DNA of 64,000 bases from Streptomyces sp. Edi2. Its GTDB lineage: Bacteria; Actinomycetota; Actinomycetes; Streptomycetales; Streptomycetaceae. The first letter of the stretch is position 1. The number at the start of each line of letters is the position of its first letter. The notes under the pieces are model-generated. The model did not search any database. It was not told the origin of the DNA and was given only the letters and a program-made list of their open reading frames with translations. The position numbers and the translations under genes are program-made. Where the stretch lies: contig NZ_JBEJGX010000003.1 of the NCBI RefSeq assembly GCF_040253635.1, positions 8,333,501 through 8,397,500 of the forward strand, read 5' to 3'. Below, one piece after another: positions 34,648 through 43,207 of this stretch.

Positions 34648-35352
34648 ATGCGTCCTTTCCACACCCCTGCCGCCTCACCGACTGCTGCAGAGCGCGTCCG
34701 GTCGATTCTGGCCTCCGCCCATTCGATGACCGTGGTGAGCGACGGGAGGCTCACCGAAGTGCGTCGCCTCGACGGAACCGGGGCAATGGGCCATGTCCAC
34801 CTGCACGCACCGTTCGAGGACACCGGCGCCCAGACGGCGACGCGCGTCCCGGTGAAGTTGGAACTCACCGACATCGCCCCCACACCCGTACGGGACCGAG
34901 TCCGTGCCCGCGTCACGGTGACCGGGCTGCTGGCAGCCCCGTACAGCACCGAGGCCACGAAGAGCACCTGTATGGAGTTCGGTCAGGCGGTCCTCGAAGA
35001 CGCCCGGGAACGCACCTACGTCACCCTCCACGCCCTGGAGGCAACCGACCTCGATCCGATCGCGACGAGCGAGGCAGGCATGCTGACCCACCTCCTGGAC
35101 GACCACGCCGAACTCGTTCCCCTGCTGCTGCGCCTCGTTCGGCCTCGTCCGGGAACTGGCATGCAGCGCGCCCTGCCGGTGGCGATGGACCGCTACGGCG
35201 TGACGTTGCGTCTCGAATACCCGCACACCCATCACGACGTCCGGCTGCCGTTCAAGACGCCGGTGACCGACATCGACCAGGTCGGCCCCCAGATCCACGC
35301 CCTCCTGGCCACGGCGCGCCGCTTCTCCCACCCCAGCCATCTGTTGACCTGA
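34648..35352 (+). CDS. DUF2470-domain protein, iron-regulated
   Basis: The product is 234 aa. The C-terminal half reads DLDPIATSEAGMLTHLLDDH, then AMDRYGVTLRLEYPHTHHDV and RLPFKTPV, the DUF2470 fold also found at the C-terminus of haem-degrading HugZ-type proteins. The N-terminal half is a split-barrel-like segment but without a clear flavin site. The iron box upstream and the fold point to a role in iron or haem handling. No siderophore genes are adjacent. GGAG precedes the ATG. Confidence 0.85.
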   Translation: MRPFHTPAASPTAAERVRSILASAHSMTVVSDGRLTEVRRLDGTGAMGHVHLHAPFEDTGAQTATRVPVKLELTDIAPTPVRDRVRARVTVTGLLAAPYSTEATKSTCMEFGQAVLEDARERTYVTLHALEATDLDPIATSEAGMLTHLLDDHAELVPLLLRLVRPRPGTGMQRALPVAMDRYGVTLRLEYPHTHHDVRLPFKTPVTDIDQVGPQIHALLATARRFSHPSHLLT

Positions 35353-35504
35353 TCCGGCGGGCCCGCGTACGGCCCCGGTTGAAGTGAGTGACTGCAAGGC
35401 GATCGCATGGAGCAGCCGGGTAGCAGGGTCAGCAGGACAGCGGCGGGGACGGGCGCGGCCCCGTCGCCCTTCTGCCTACTGAAGCGGAACGCTCGCCGCG
35501 GCGC

Positions 35505-36263
35505 TCACGTGGCCGGCACCGAGCCGACGAGTCCGCCGTCGACGACCAGATCCTGGCCGGTGATGTACGCGGCGTCCTCGGAAGCGAGGAAAGCCACGGC
35601 TGCGGCGACCTCGTCCGGGTGACCGAGTGACCCCAGCGCCACTTCGGCGGAGTTGCGGGCTTCGGCACCCGGATCGGTGTTGGCCTCGCGCCACATCGGC
35701 GTGTCGATGTAGCCGGGGCTGACGGAGTTGACGCGGATACCGCGAGCGGCAAGATCGGAGCCCATGGTGCGGGCGAGGTTGTGGACCGCCGCCTTGCTGG
35801 CCGAATAGACCGAGGCGATGGGCAGCCCCCGGTACAGGGTCCAGGAGGCGTTGATGACGATGGCGCCACCGCGCGGCATCAGCCGCAACGCCTTCTGCAC
35901 GGTGAAGAAGACGCCCTTGAAGTTGACGTTCACAGTGCGGTCGAAGTCGTCCTCGGTGATCTCGACGGTCGGCTTGAAGACGCCGGTCCCGGCATTGGCG
36001 AAGACGGCATCGAGCGTGCCGCGCCAGGTCTCGATGCGGCGCATCAGCGCGTCGAGATCGGCAGGCGAGGCGGCGTCGGCCCGCACGGCCAGTACCCGGC
36101 CCTCCACCGCGTCGAGCCGGGCGACCGCCGCGTCGAGGCGCGCCTGGTCGCGGCCGGTGATGACGACGTACGCCCCCTCGTCCAGGAGCCGCCGCGCCGT
36201 GGCGAATCCCATTCCGCTGGTGCCGCCGGTGATCAGTGCTGTCTTGTTCGTGAATCGCTGCAT
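35505..36263 (-). CDS. Short-chain dehydrogenase/reductase
   Basis: The product is 252 aa from ATG 36261-36263. The motifs are TALITGGTSGMGFATARRLL, DAVFANAGTGVFKP, NASWTLYRGLP and SVYSASKAAVHNLARTMGSD (catalytic Y-x3-K), with C-terminal DLVVDGGLVGS. This is a classical NADP(H)-preferring reductase; the GR just after strand 2 (VVITGRDQARL) fits NADPH. Substrate unknown. It converges on the DUF2470 gene and stands alone. Confidence 0.9.
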   Translation of the reverse strand: MQRFTNKTALITGGTSGMGFATARRLLDEGAYVVITGRDQARLDAAVARLDAVEGRVLAVRADAASPADLDALMRRIETWRGTLDAVFANAGTGVFKPTVEITEDDFDRTVNVNFKGVFFTVQKALRLMPRGGAIVINASWTLYRGLPIASVYSASKAAVHNLARTMGSDLAARGIRVNSVSPGYIDTPMWREANTDPGAEARNSAEVALGSLGHPDEVAAAVAFLASEDAAYITGQDLVVDGGLVGSVPAT

Positions 36264-36439
36264 GGACACGATCCTGAGGCGGCGCGGCCCGATCCGGCAG
36301 TGCCACCTGAACCTGGGTCTGTCACCACCACCCTTAGGCCGTTTCTGATGGCTCTTGGCGACAGCGACAGCGACACGCGGCCGGGGCCGCGACCGTGGCC
36401 GGCGAGCGGGGCCAACTCTGCGCGACCGGGCAGCTCTGC

Positions 36440-36502
36440 GGCAGGGCCGCCCGAGCCACCACGCCGCCCGAGCCACCACGCCGCCCGAGCCACCACACCG
36501 GC
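36440..36502. repeat. CGAGCCACCACGCCGCC tandem repeat
   Basis: Three consecutive copies of a 17-bp unit, with small changes, end about 30 bp beyond the stop codon of the minus-strand XRE gene. They are non-coding. Confidence 0.8.
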
Positions 36503-36531
36503 AGGGCCGCCCTGCCGGCCGGGCAAAGGGC

Positions 36532-37398
36532 CTACGGAGTAGCGACCACGGCCCGATCACCCGCATCCAGCAGGCCGACCACCCGGGCCTCGGTCGGCGT
36601 CCCCTCCGCAGGGGTGTACAGCAGCAGCCGGGCGCCGGGCAGATCGGAGACGGGCAGCATCGTGTAGTGGAACGTCAGCTCCCCCACAGCGGGGTGCACC
36701 AGCGACTTGATGCCCTCGGTCGCCGCACCCACCGGGTGTTCGGCCCAGACAGTCGCGAAGACAGGACTGGCGGCGCACATGTCCTCCGCGAGCCGGCCGA
36801 ACTCCGGATCGTCCGGATAGCGTGCAGCATCCGCGCGGAACAGGCCGACGATCTGCCGCGCCGCGTCCTCCCAGCCACACAGCACGGACCGGAAGTGCGC
36901 ACTGGTGAAGAAGCTGACCAGACAACTGTGGTCAAGTTCGCCGTAGCCAAATACCAGTTGGGCAGCCCGGTTGACGGCGACCAGCTTCCAGTGCCGGTCG
37001 ATGACGTACGCGGGCCGCCGCAGCCAGCCGTCGATGACCCGGCGGATCCCGTCCGGCACCGCGCGGTCCGCGGGCGCTGCCTGCGGAGGGTTCAGCCCGG
37101 CCAGCAGGTAGAGGTGTTCACGCTCGGCGGCGTCCAGCCGCAGCACGCGGGAGACGGCGTCCAGCACCTCGGCCGACACCTTGATGTCGCGCCCCTGTTC
37201 CAACCACGTGTACCAGGAGACCCCCACCCCGGCGAGGACCGCCACCTCCTCGCGCCGCAGCCCCGGTGTACGGCGCCCGCTGCCAGCTGCCATGCCCACG
37301 TCCGCGGGCGTCACCCGCGCCCGCCGTGAGCGCAGAAACGCCCGTATCTCCGCACTGCGCCGCTGCCGCCCCTCGGCGGAAAGCTTTGAGACCTCCAT
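36532..37398 (-). CDS. XRE-family regulator with MmyB-like ligand-binding domain
   Basis: The product is 288 aa. The HTH is RTPGLRREEVAVLAGVGVSW followed by YTWLEQGRDIKVS, the standard start of the actinobacterial HTH-MLTR_LBD family. The C-terminal PAS-like domain (RRPAYVIDRHWKLVAVNRAA) binds small hydrophobic ligands in family members. The gene is preceded by a palindrome and a 20-bp direct repeat, probably autoregulatory. Family members often control an adjacent SDR, and here an SDR lies immediately downstream on the same strand. Confidence 0.9.
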   Translation of the reverse strand: MEVSKLSAEGRQRRSAEIRAFLRSRRARVTPADVGMAAGSGRRTPGLRREEVAVLAGVGVSWYTWLEQGRDIKVSAEVLDAVSRVLRLDAAEREHLYLLAGLNPPQAAPADRAVPDGIRRVIDGWLRRPAYVIDRHWKLVAVNRAAQLVFGYGELDHSCLVSFFTSAHFRSVLCGWEDAARQIVGLFRADAARYPDDPEFGRLAEDMCAASPVFATVWAEHPVGAATEGIKSLVHPAVGELTFHYTMLPVSDLPGARLLLYTPAEGTPTEARVVGLLDAGDRAVVATP

Positions 37399-37416
37399 GC
37401 GGTCATGCTAATACGC

Positions 37417-37457
37417 CTCTCCGAGGAGAGATGTTCTGATCCGAGGAGAGGTGTTCT
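37417..37457. promoter_or_regulatory. Operator region of the XRE regulator
   Basis: CTCTCC-GA-GGAGAG is a perfect 6-2-6 palindrome at 37417-37430. The sequence CCGAGGAGAG(A/G)TGTTCTG occurs at 37421 and again at 37441, exactly 20 bp (two helical turns) apart. It lies 19-59 bp upstream of the XRE start and is the likely self-regulatory site. Confidence 0.6.
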
Positions 37458-37513
37458 GTCGGTGGCGGGGCCCGGCCGTCGTTGCTGCACTGAATGGTGC
37501 CGTCGAGCTCTGC

Positions 37514-38527
37514 TCAGCGGCCGTTGTGCCGCGTGCGCCAGCGGCTGGGGGACAGCCCGGCCTGGCGCTGGAAGAACGTGGTGAAGTTCGCGGCGTCGTG
37601 GAAGCCAAGGTGCTCTGCGCAGCGCGCGGCGGGCAAATCGGTGTGTGCGAGCAGCCGTTTGGCCTCCAGCAGGATCCGTTGGTCGAGGAACTGCTTGGCA
37701 CCCAGGCCCGTTGCGGCGCGGGTCGCGCGGGTGAGGGTGCGTGGTTCGTAGCCGAGGGCGGAGGCATAGTCGCGTACGTGGTGGTGCTCGGCGAACCGTT
37801 CCTCGACCGCGGCCCGGTAGCGGCGGAAGACGGTGTGTTCGGGGTCGGGTTCGGGGGCAGGCCCGGGTCTGGGGTCGGGCCCGGGCCTGCGGTCGGATCC
37901 GGGTTCGTGTTCGTGGGGGGTGCCTGTCGGGGCATCGGCCGGCCCGGTGGGCAGCACCCGCAGCACGAGGGCTGACAGGAGGTGGGCGAGCAGCGGCGCC
38001 GAGGCCAGCCGCGGATTCGATACCGCTGCCGCGTGCTCGTGCCGCAGATGGTCCGCGGCCCGCATGGCCAGTTCCCAGGCCTCCTTGTCGAGTCGCCAGC
38101 AGGCCGGGCCGAAAACGTCCCCCGTCGCCTGTGCCACGGGGCCAGGAGCAGGCGGGAAGCCCTGCGTGAAGAGCAGGAGGGGGCCCTCCACGTCGTCGAC
38201 ATCGGTCCAGCGGTGCACCACACCCGGACGTATCCACACGACGGTCCGCTCCCGCAGGGGGTGATCGATGAAATCGGCGGTGTGCCGTCCCACGCCCGCC
38301 TGCACCAAGGCCATGACATGGAAGTCCGGGCGCTGCGGGCGGGTTCGCCGGCGGCCGGGGTCCATGAGCCGCAGTTGCGCGAAGCTGAGCACTTCGACAT
38401 CGAACTGGGCCCCGGGAGCCGGGGTGTAGCGCAACTGCTTGACTCCGGGAAGCTGACCGCTTTTCACAAGAAGCTTGCACCTTTCAACCGGGCTTGCGCT
38501 GCGGCACGTCTGTAGCGTTTGAGCCAT
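37514..38527 (-). CDS. AraC-family transcriptional regulator
   Basis: The product is 337 aa from ATG 38527; GTG 38533 is an alternative. The N-terminal cupin-like sensor (PDFHVMALVQAGVGRHTADF, then WIRPGVVHRWTDVDDVEGPL) is followed by a Pro/Asp/Gly linker of about 45 residues (PDPRPGPAPEPDPEHT) that looks repeat-expanded. The C-terminal double HTH is VRDYASALGYEPRTLTRATR and AARCAEHLGFHDAANFTTFF. It is divergent from the alpha/beta hydrolase at 38603, the probable target. Inverted GAGCCAT/ATGGCTC elements at 38521 and 38586 flank the shared promoter. Confidence 0.88.
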   Translation of the reverse strand: MAQTLQTCRSASPVERCKLLVKSGQLPGVKQLRYTPAPGAQFDVEVLSFAQLRLMDPGRRRTRPQRPDFHVMALVQAGVGRHTADFIDHPLRERTVVWIRPGVVHRWTDVDDVEGPLLLFTQGFPPAPGPVAQATGDVFGPACWRLDKEAWELAMRAADHLRHEHAAAVSNPRLASAPLLAHLLSALVLRVLPTGPADAPTGTPHEHEPGSDRRPGPDPRPGPAPEPDPEHTVFRRYRAAVEERFAEHHHVRDYASALGYEPRTLTRATRAATGLGAKQFLDQRILLEAKRLLAHTDLPAARCAEHLGFHDAANFTTFFQRQAGLSPSRWRTRHNGR

Positions 38528-38602
38528 ATCCACTGCTCAGCGGCGTGAAATCGGGCTGGAGCAGTTCTTCGTACCCTTCAGCGAAATGGCTCAGAGGTCT
38601 CC

Positions 38603-39409
38603 ATGACGACAGTATCCACAACACACCACGTAGCCGTGGCAGACGGCTCGATCGAGGTCCGCCGACGAGCAGGGGACGGGCCCACGCTGGTATTCGTGCA
38701 CTACTGGGGCGGGTCCGCCGGTACGTGGGACGCCGTCGTGGAGCAGCTCCCGGCCGACCGGGACACGGTCCGTTTCGACCAGCGCGGCTGGGGCTCGTCG
38801 CGGGAGCTGCCCGGACCGTACCGACTGGACGAGCTCGCTGACGATCTGATCGACATCGTCAAGGGCCTGGGCCTGGGCACGTTCGTCCTCGTCGGGCACT
38901 CGATGGGCGGCAAGGTGAGTCTGCTCGCCGCCGCCCGCCGTCCCCCGGGCCTGGCTGGGGTGGTGTTGCTGGCTCCCGCGCCGCCGCAGCCGCCCGCGAG
39001 CGTGACTGCCGAGTACCGGCAGTCCCTCTCCCACGCCTACGATTCCGCGCAGTCCGTCGGGCAGGCACTCGACCACGCCCTCACCGCCACGCCGCTGGCG
39101 GGGGCCGTCCGCAGCGCCGTCGTGCGGGACAGCCTGAACAGCGACGACGCCGCCCGTCTGGAGTGGCCCATGCGGGGGATTGCCACGGATGTCACGGACG
39201 CGGCCAGGACGATCGAGGCCCCCGTCCTCGTCCTGGCCGGCGAGCGCGACCAGGTCGAACCGCCGGATGTTCTCCGTAGCTGCCTCCTGCCCAGCGTCCC
39301 CCAGGCCCGGTTCGAGATCGTCCAGGCCAGCGGGCACCTGCTGCCCCTGGAGGCCCCCGCCGCAGTCGCCGCAGCACTGGAAGACTTCACTGCTGGTCTC
39401 GCCTGCTGA
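38603..39409 (+). CDS. Alpha/beta hydrolase
   Basis: The product is 268 aa with an ATG behind GAGG. TLVFVHYWGGSAGTWDAVVE is the oxyanion segment, the Ser nucleophile is in VLVGHSMGGKVSLLA, the Asp in VLVLAGERDQVEPP and the His in VQASGHLLPLEAP. The family is that of bromoperoxidase-like or esterase hydrolases. The divergent AraC regulator suggests substrate induction. Only 11 bp past its stop begins a perfect heptamer array. Confidence 0.88.
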   Translation: MTTVSTTHHVAVADGSIEVRRRAGDGPTLVFVHYWGGSAGTWDAVVEQLPADRDTVRFDQRGWGSSRELPGPYRLDELADDLIDIVKGLGLGTFVLVGHSMGGKVSLLAAARRPPGLAGVVLLAPAPPQPPASVTAEYRQSLSHAYDSAQSVGQALDHALTATPLAGAVRSAVVRDSLNSDDAARLEWPMRGIATDVTDAARTIEAPVLVLAGERDQVEPPDVLRSCLLPSVPQARFEIVQASGHLLPLEAPAAVAAALEDFTAGLAC

Positions 39410-39420
39410 TACGTACCCTG

Positions 39421-39504
39421 CCGCCTGCCGCCTGCCGCCTGCCGCCTGCCGCCTGCCGCCTGCCGCCTGCCGCCTGCCGCCTGCCGCCTGCCGCCTGCCG
39501 CCTG
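39421..39504. repeat. Twelve perfect copies of CCGCCTG
   Basis: The heptanucleotide repeats without error from 39421 to 39504, starting 11 bp after the hydrolase stop. A unit of seven would shift frame if it were translated, but here it is 3'-untranslated. No gene is supported between here and 39758. Confidence 0.97.
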
Positions 39505-39757
39505 CCCGTCTGGTGCCTGTCGTCTCGTGACTGAGTGCTTCAGGCGGCCCGTTAGCGCTGTGGTTGGCCCGGCATGGCGGCGCGCACGCTTCTGACCTGC
39601 ACAGTTGTCACCCAAGGACATAAGGGCGCGAGGCGTCCGCGACATCCACCGACGTCTGACCCGCACTCAACCGACGGCTTCGCAACGCAGCCCCGGTCTC
39701 CGGTCGTAGACCCAAAGGCCGATTCGGCCCCTGGGGGACGCGTGCCAGCATCGCCCT

Positions 39758-40195
39758 ATGTCTCACTCCTGGCCCAGCCACCTCGATGTAGGAGCGGTCC
39801 GCTTCGCCCGGCCGACTGCGAAGTACGACGACGTTCTGGTCTTCTACCGCGACGTCCTCGGCTTGCCGGTACTCGCCGAATGGCGCGGCCATCACGGCTA
39901 TGACGGCATCGTCCTCGGCCTGCCCGGCACCCCGGTGCACATGGAGCTCCTGCAGCACGGCGACCCACCCCGCGTCCCCGAGCCGCACCCGGAGAACCAG
40001 TTGGTGCTCTATCTCCGCGGCCCCGAAGCCGTCGCCGTCGCCTCCCGACGTCTCGCCGAGCACGGACACAGCCCGGTCCCCGCCGCGAATCCCTACTGGC
40101 CGGAGCACGGCGCCGTCCTCTTCAAGGACCCGGACGGCTGGCTGGTCGTACTGGCGCCCTGGGTCTTCGGCGAAGAGCCCCCACCGGCCGGCTGA
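39758..40195 (+). CDS. VOC-family (glyoxalase/dioxygenase fold) protein
   Basis: The product is 145 aa. The paired beta-alpha-beta-beta-beta modules are seen in DVLVFYRDVLGLPVLAEWRG and VLFKDPDGWLVVLAP. Candidate metal ligands are the His/Glu in PGTPVHMELLQHG and the C-terminal segment, where the usual Glu after the last strand is not obvious. Members act as glyoxalases, extradiol dioxygenases or resistance proteins. The specific role is open. It is a monocistronic gene. Confidence 0.85.
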   Translation: MSHSWPSHLDVGAVRFARPTAKYDDVLVFYRDVLGLPVLAEWRGHHGYDGIVLGLPGTPVHMELLQHGDPPRVPEPHPENQLVLYLRGPEAVAVASRRLAEHGHSPVPAANPYWPEHGAVLFKDPDGWLVVLAPWVFGEEPPPAG

Positions 40196-40224
40196 GCAAA
40201 GGATCACGGGACCTTACTGCCTCC

Positions 40225-40863
40225 TTACAGCGGAGGCCCGTCGCCGTCTTCCTCTTGGTAGGAGTGGCGCCGGCCTCGCCATGCCTCGCCGATGTTGTGG
40301 TAGCCGCGCTCTTCCCAGAAACCGCGGCGGTCGGCAGTCATGTACTCGATGCCGCGCAGCCACTTGGGGCCCTTGTAGCCGTAGAGGTGGGGAACGACGA
40401 GGCGCAGGGGAAAGCCGTGCTCGGCGGTGAGCGATTCTCCGTTGTGGTGGGTGGCCAGGAGCGTCCGGGAGGAGGCGAAGTCGCTGAGCCGCATGTTGGC
40501 GCTGTAGCCGTACTCAGCCCAGGCCATGACGTGTGTGACCTGGGGGGAGGGAGGCGCCAGTTCCAGCAGTGTGGTGGCAGCGACGCCGAACCACTCGTGG
40601 CCGGTCGACGTGGGTCCTGTCGCGCAGTGCAGATCGGCGACGACCTCGATGGTCGGCAGGGCCGTGAATGCGTCGAGGGTCCACGTGGGGTTGTCACCCG
40701 TCTCGGTGGCGCCGAAGACCTTCAGGTCCCAGCGATCGGGCCGGAACCTGGGGACGGGGCCGTAGTGCGAGACGGGCCAGCCCCGGGCGAGCCGCTGCCC
40801 AGGGGGAAGGAGCCCGTCGGTGGTGTACGGGCCACAGCCCGCGCCGGGCTCGTCACGTCCCAT
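40225..40863 (-). CDS. Sulfite-oxidase-like molybdopterin oxidoreductase
   Basis: The product is 212 aa from ATG 40861-40863, with AGGGAGGATC upstream. The oxidoreductase molybdopterin-binding fold shows the Mo-ligand Cys in VVADLHCATGPTSTGHEWFG, then AWAEYGYSANMRLSDF and EHGFPLRLVVPHLYGYKGPK followed by WLRGIEYM. It lacks a Tat signal, a haem domain and a dimerisation domain, so it is a compact cytoplasmic member of the SuoX/YedY fold. The substrate is unknown (a sulfoxide, sulfite or other oxyanion). Confidence 0.88.
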   Translation of the reverse strand: MGRDEPGAGCGPYTTDGLLPPGQRLARGWPVSHYGPVPRFRPDRWDLKVFGATETGDNPTWTLDAFTALPTIEVVADLHCATGPTSTGHEWFGVAATTLLELAPPSPQVTHVMAWAEYGYSANMRLSDFASSRTLLATHHNGESLTAEHGFPLRLVVPHLYGYKGPKWLRGIEYMTADRRGFWEERGYHNIGEAWRGRRHSYQEEDGDGPPL

Positions 40864-41120
40864 CGGATCGATCCTCCCTGCTCGTCGGCAACGCCATATC
40901 GCACACATTCTCCTCTACAGGCCGCCGGCGGACTCGGCCGGCATTCGCAGCCGGGCGCGTCGGCCGACTGGCGCGCCCACGGTGCCACCGAAGCCGATGG
41001 GCCCGCCCCAGGACCGCTCCTGGCCGGCCCGCACGGTAGACGTCGGCTGAACCCCTCGCCCGAATCTCTCGGCTGAACTCCATGGCTCAAGCACGCGGCA
41101 CAGCAGCTCAAGCGCTCGGC

Positions 41121-41915
41121 TCAGCGCAGCAGCGCCGCGACGAAGGCTTCCTCGTGGCGGGCGATGTGCGCCCGGTCCGCCCGGTAGAGCGCGTCGTGGC
41201 CGTCGGCAATGTGCCGGGCGAAGGCGGCGACACCGGCTGTGGCCTGTTCGTGCATGTGTCCCACGAGGCGTTCCAGCCGCTCGGCCGCAGTGTGGGGCAG
41301 GACTTCGCGGATGGCACGATCGAGCCCGTACGCGTCGGCGAACAGCCGCAGCCGACGTGCCTGATCGGCGACCGGCAGGGGAAAGTCCCGGTTGTCCGGC
41401 CCGGTCAGTGGCACGAACCGGTATGCGGCATAGGCGAGGTCCCAGACCCGCGGGCCGGGGTGAGCGGTGTCGAAGTCGATGAGCGCCACGGGGACCCCGT
41501 CCCGGTAGACCGTGTTGTACGGGGCGAGGTCACCATGGCAGACCACCTCGGCAGGCTCGCGCGGTGGCTGGTACCACTTGGCGTCCGGAGGCGGAAGGAA
41601 ACCGGCGGTCGCGTCGTGATAGGCGCGCAACAGCAGGGCGACCGCTTCGAGGGACGCGTCCGTCCGTACGTAATCGGGCAGGGGGTAGTGCGCCACCTCG
41701 CCCGGCAGATGGTCCAGGATTTCCCGGCCGTCGTCGTCGAAACCGTGGGCGCGCGGCGCACCGGTGAATCCTGCCTCTCGCAGGTGGCCGAGGAGAGCGT
41801 GGACGGTGGGGCTCCATGGCCCCACGGGACGCCGGACCGTCCGCCCGCTGCGTACGACGTGATGGACGCCGCCACCGGCCAGTGATTCTTCGTCGTGGTG
41901 GGATGAGGCCATCAT
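41121..41915 (-). CDS. Aminoglycoside phosphotransferase (APH)-family kinase
   Basis: The product is 264 aa with GGAGGA upstream of the ATG at 41915 (41912 also possible). The Brenner motif VVCHGDLAPYNTVYRDG and the metal-binding ALIDFDTAHPGPRVWDLAYA are intact, so it should be an active small-molecule kinase. The N-terminal lobe is short. Whether it confers antibiotic resistance or acts on a metabolite such as choline or homoserine cannot be told. Confidence 0.87.
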   Translation of the reverse strand: MMASSHHDEESLAGGGVHHVVRSGRTVRRPVGPWSPTVHALLGHLREAGFTGAPRAHGFDDDGREILDHLPGEVAHYPLPDYVRTDASLEAVALLLRAYHDATAGFLPPPDAKWYQPPREPAEVVCHGDLAPYNTVYRDGVPVALIDFDTAHPGPRVWDLAYAAYRFVPLTGPDNRDFPLPVADQARRLRLFADAYGLDRAIREVLPHTAAERLERLVGHMHEQATAGVAAFARHIADGHDALYRADRAHIARHEEAFVAALLR

Positions 41916-41966
41916 TCACGTCCTCCGTATTTTCCTCGTTGACAGGCGAGTTGAGAGGGGGATCGT

Positions 41967-42122
41967 ATGTCACAGGGGGTGAGGGGAGACACGAATTATG
42001 GGCAGGTGGGGGAGCGCTACAGTCGCGCTCGCCGGACCGACCCCCGGATCGCTTTCCTGGTTCACGACGCACTCGGCAACGCACGGACGGCCCTGAACGC
42101 CGTTGCGGGCGCGTCTCGTCCG
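41967..42122 (+). pseudogene. SAM-dependent methyltransferase, N-terminal remnant
   Basis: ATG 41967 behind GAGAGGGGG opens a frame reading NYGQVGERYSRARRTDPRIA, then FLVHDALGNARTALNAVAGA, the beginning of a common actinobacterial class I methyltransferase in which NVGAGTGSYEP normally follows. Similarity ends after GAS near 42115 and the frame continues into unrelated sequence. The gene was therefore truncated by a deletion, leaving the promoter-proximal 50 codons. Confidence 0.65.
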
Positions 42123-42230
42123 AAGCAGGCGCAGGCTCGTACGAAGCGGAGGGCCGGCATGTCCTGCCCGCCCAGTACCGCTCGTACAAGCCGCCGGCTG
42201 ACGACCCGCCGGCCTGCTCGGGAAGACGAA

Positions 42231-42683
42231 CTACCCGGAATTGCTGTCGGTGCGGGCGAAAATACCTTGCAGCATTCCGGTGGCCTGCCCGACCTCGATC
42301 AGGTAGCCATCAGGGTCGCGCAGGTAGCAGCGGACCTCGGCACGCCGGTCGATCGGCGGAGTCAGGAACTCCGCGCCTTTCGCGCTCCATTCGGCGTAGC
42401 AGGCCTCGATATCGGCAACTCGCAGGTTCATGAAGCTGGAGATGGTGTCCGGTTCGCCGGGCGGGACCAGCGTCACGTCGGGCTTGTCCGGGGTGGGGCC
42501 GCCGCCCGGATTCATGATGATCCAACTGTTGGCGAGCTTCACAATGCAAGGGTTCTCGTCCAGGACGACCTGCCCGCCCAACACCTCGCTGTAGAACCGG
42601 CGCGAACGCGCCACGTCACGCACCGTCAAGAAATGTGTCATCAGAAGCCCCTCACTCGGGGCCGGAATACCCTCGTTGCCCAT
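42231..42683 (-). CDS. VOC-family (glyoxalase-like) protein
   Basis: The product is 150 aa from ATG 42683, behind GGAGGGAG. MTHFLTVRDVARSRRFYSEV opens the first module and CYLRDPDGYLIEVGQATG closes the second, with the C-terminal metal-ligand Glu present. Such proteins are often bleomycin-resistance-like or dioxygenase-like. No partner is seen. It is reasonably certain as a gene, not in function. Confidence 0.87.
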   Translation of the reverse strand: MGNEGIPAPSEGLLMTHFLTVRDVARSRRFYSEVLGGQVVLDENPCIVKLANSWIIMNPGGGPTPDKPDVTLVPPGEPDTISSFMNLRVADIEACYAEWSAKGAEFLTPPIDRRAEVRCYLRDPDGYLIEVGQATGMLQGIFARTDSNSG

Positions 42684-43207
42684 CTCGGTCTCCCTCCGCC
42701 GACCGCGATCACACGAAGGCACCGCGATAGGCCGTCGGCATCCCTCGGGAACTCGGGAAACTCGGGGGATTCATGCAGCGGCGGCCAGCGGCAACCAGCG
42801 GCAATCAGCCGCCACCAACAGCAGCTAGCGGAGACCGGCAGTTGGCGCATCCTTCACCGACAGAGAGATCAGCCGAAGGTGACCGACACTCTCGCGATGG
42901 CCGTGAGCAACCCCGTGGCGCGGCTTACCTCGAAGACATCCGACATGTCCAGAAGTCCCATGCGCCCAAGAGGGCCACACGGCCAACACGGCCTCCGCCT
43001 TCCATGTCATCGCGCCACGGTGCCCGCTGCAACCCGTGGACCCATGGCCGGACCCCGACAGGGCTCTCTGCCTCCTCGGGGGACGTATGCCGCCGCGGCC
43101 GCCGGACGGGACCTCCCAGCGCCTGCCAGGCGGGACGGGGCCAGGCGGGTGACCATGGAACCACTGGATCCCACCGACCGTGCTCTTTCCTGGAGGAGGC
43201 AGACGGC
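42684..43207. other. Intergenic region, no convincing gene
   Basis: About 524 bp lie between divergent genes. CAGCGGCAACCAGCGGCAAT-like short repeats lie at 42775-42840, on the VOC-gene side. Frames here are shadows. A GGAGGAGG site right before 43208 belongs to the HdeD-like gene. Confidence 0.5.
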
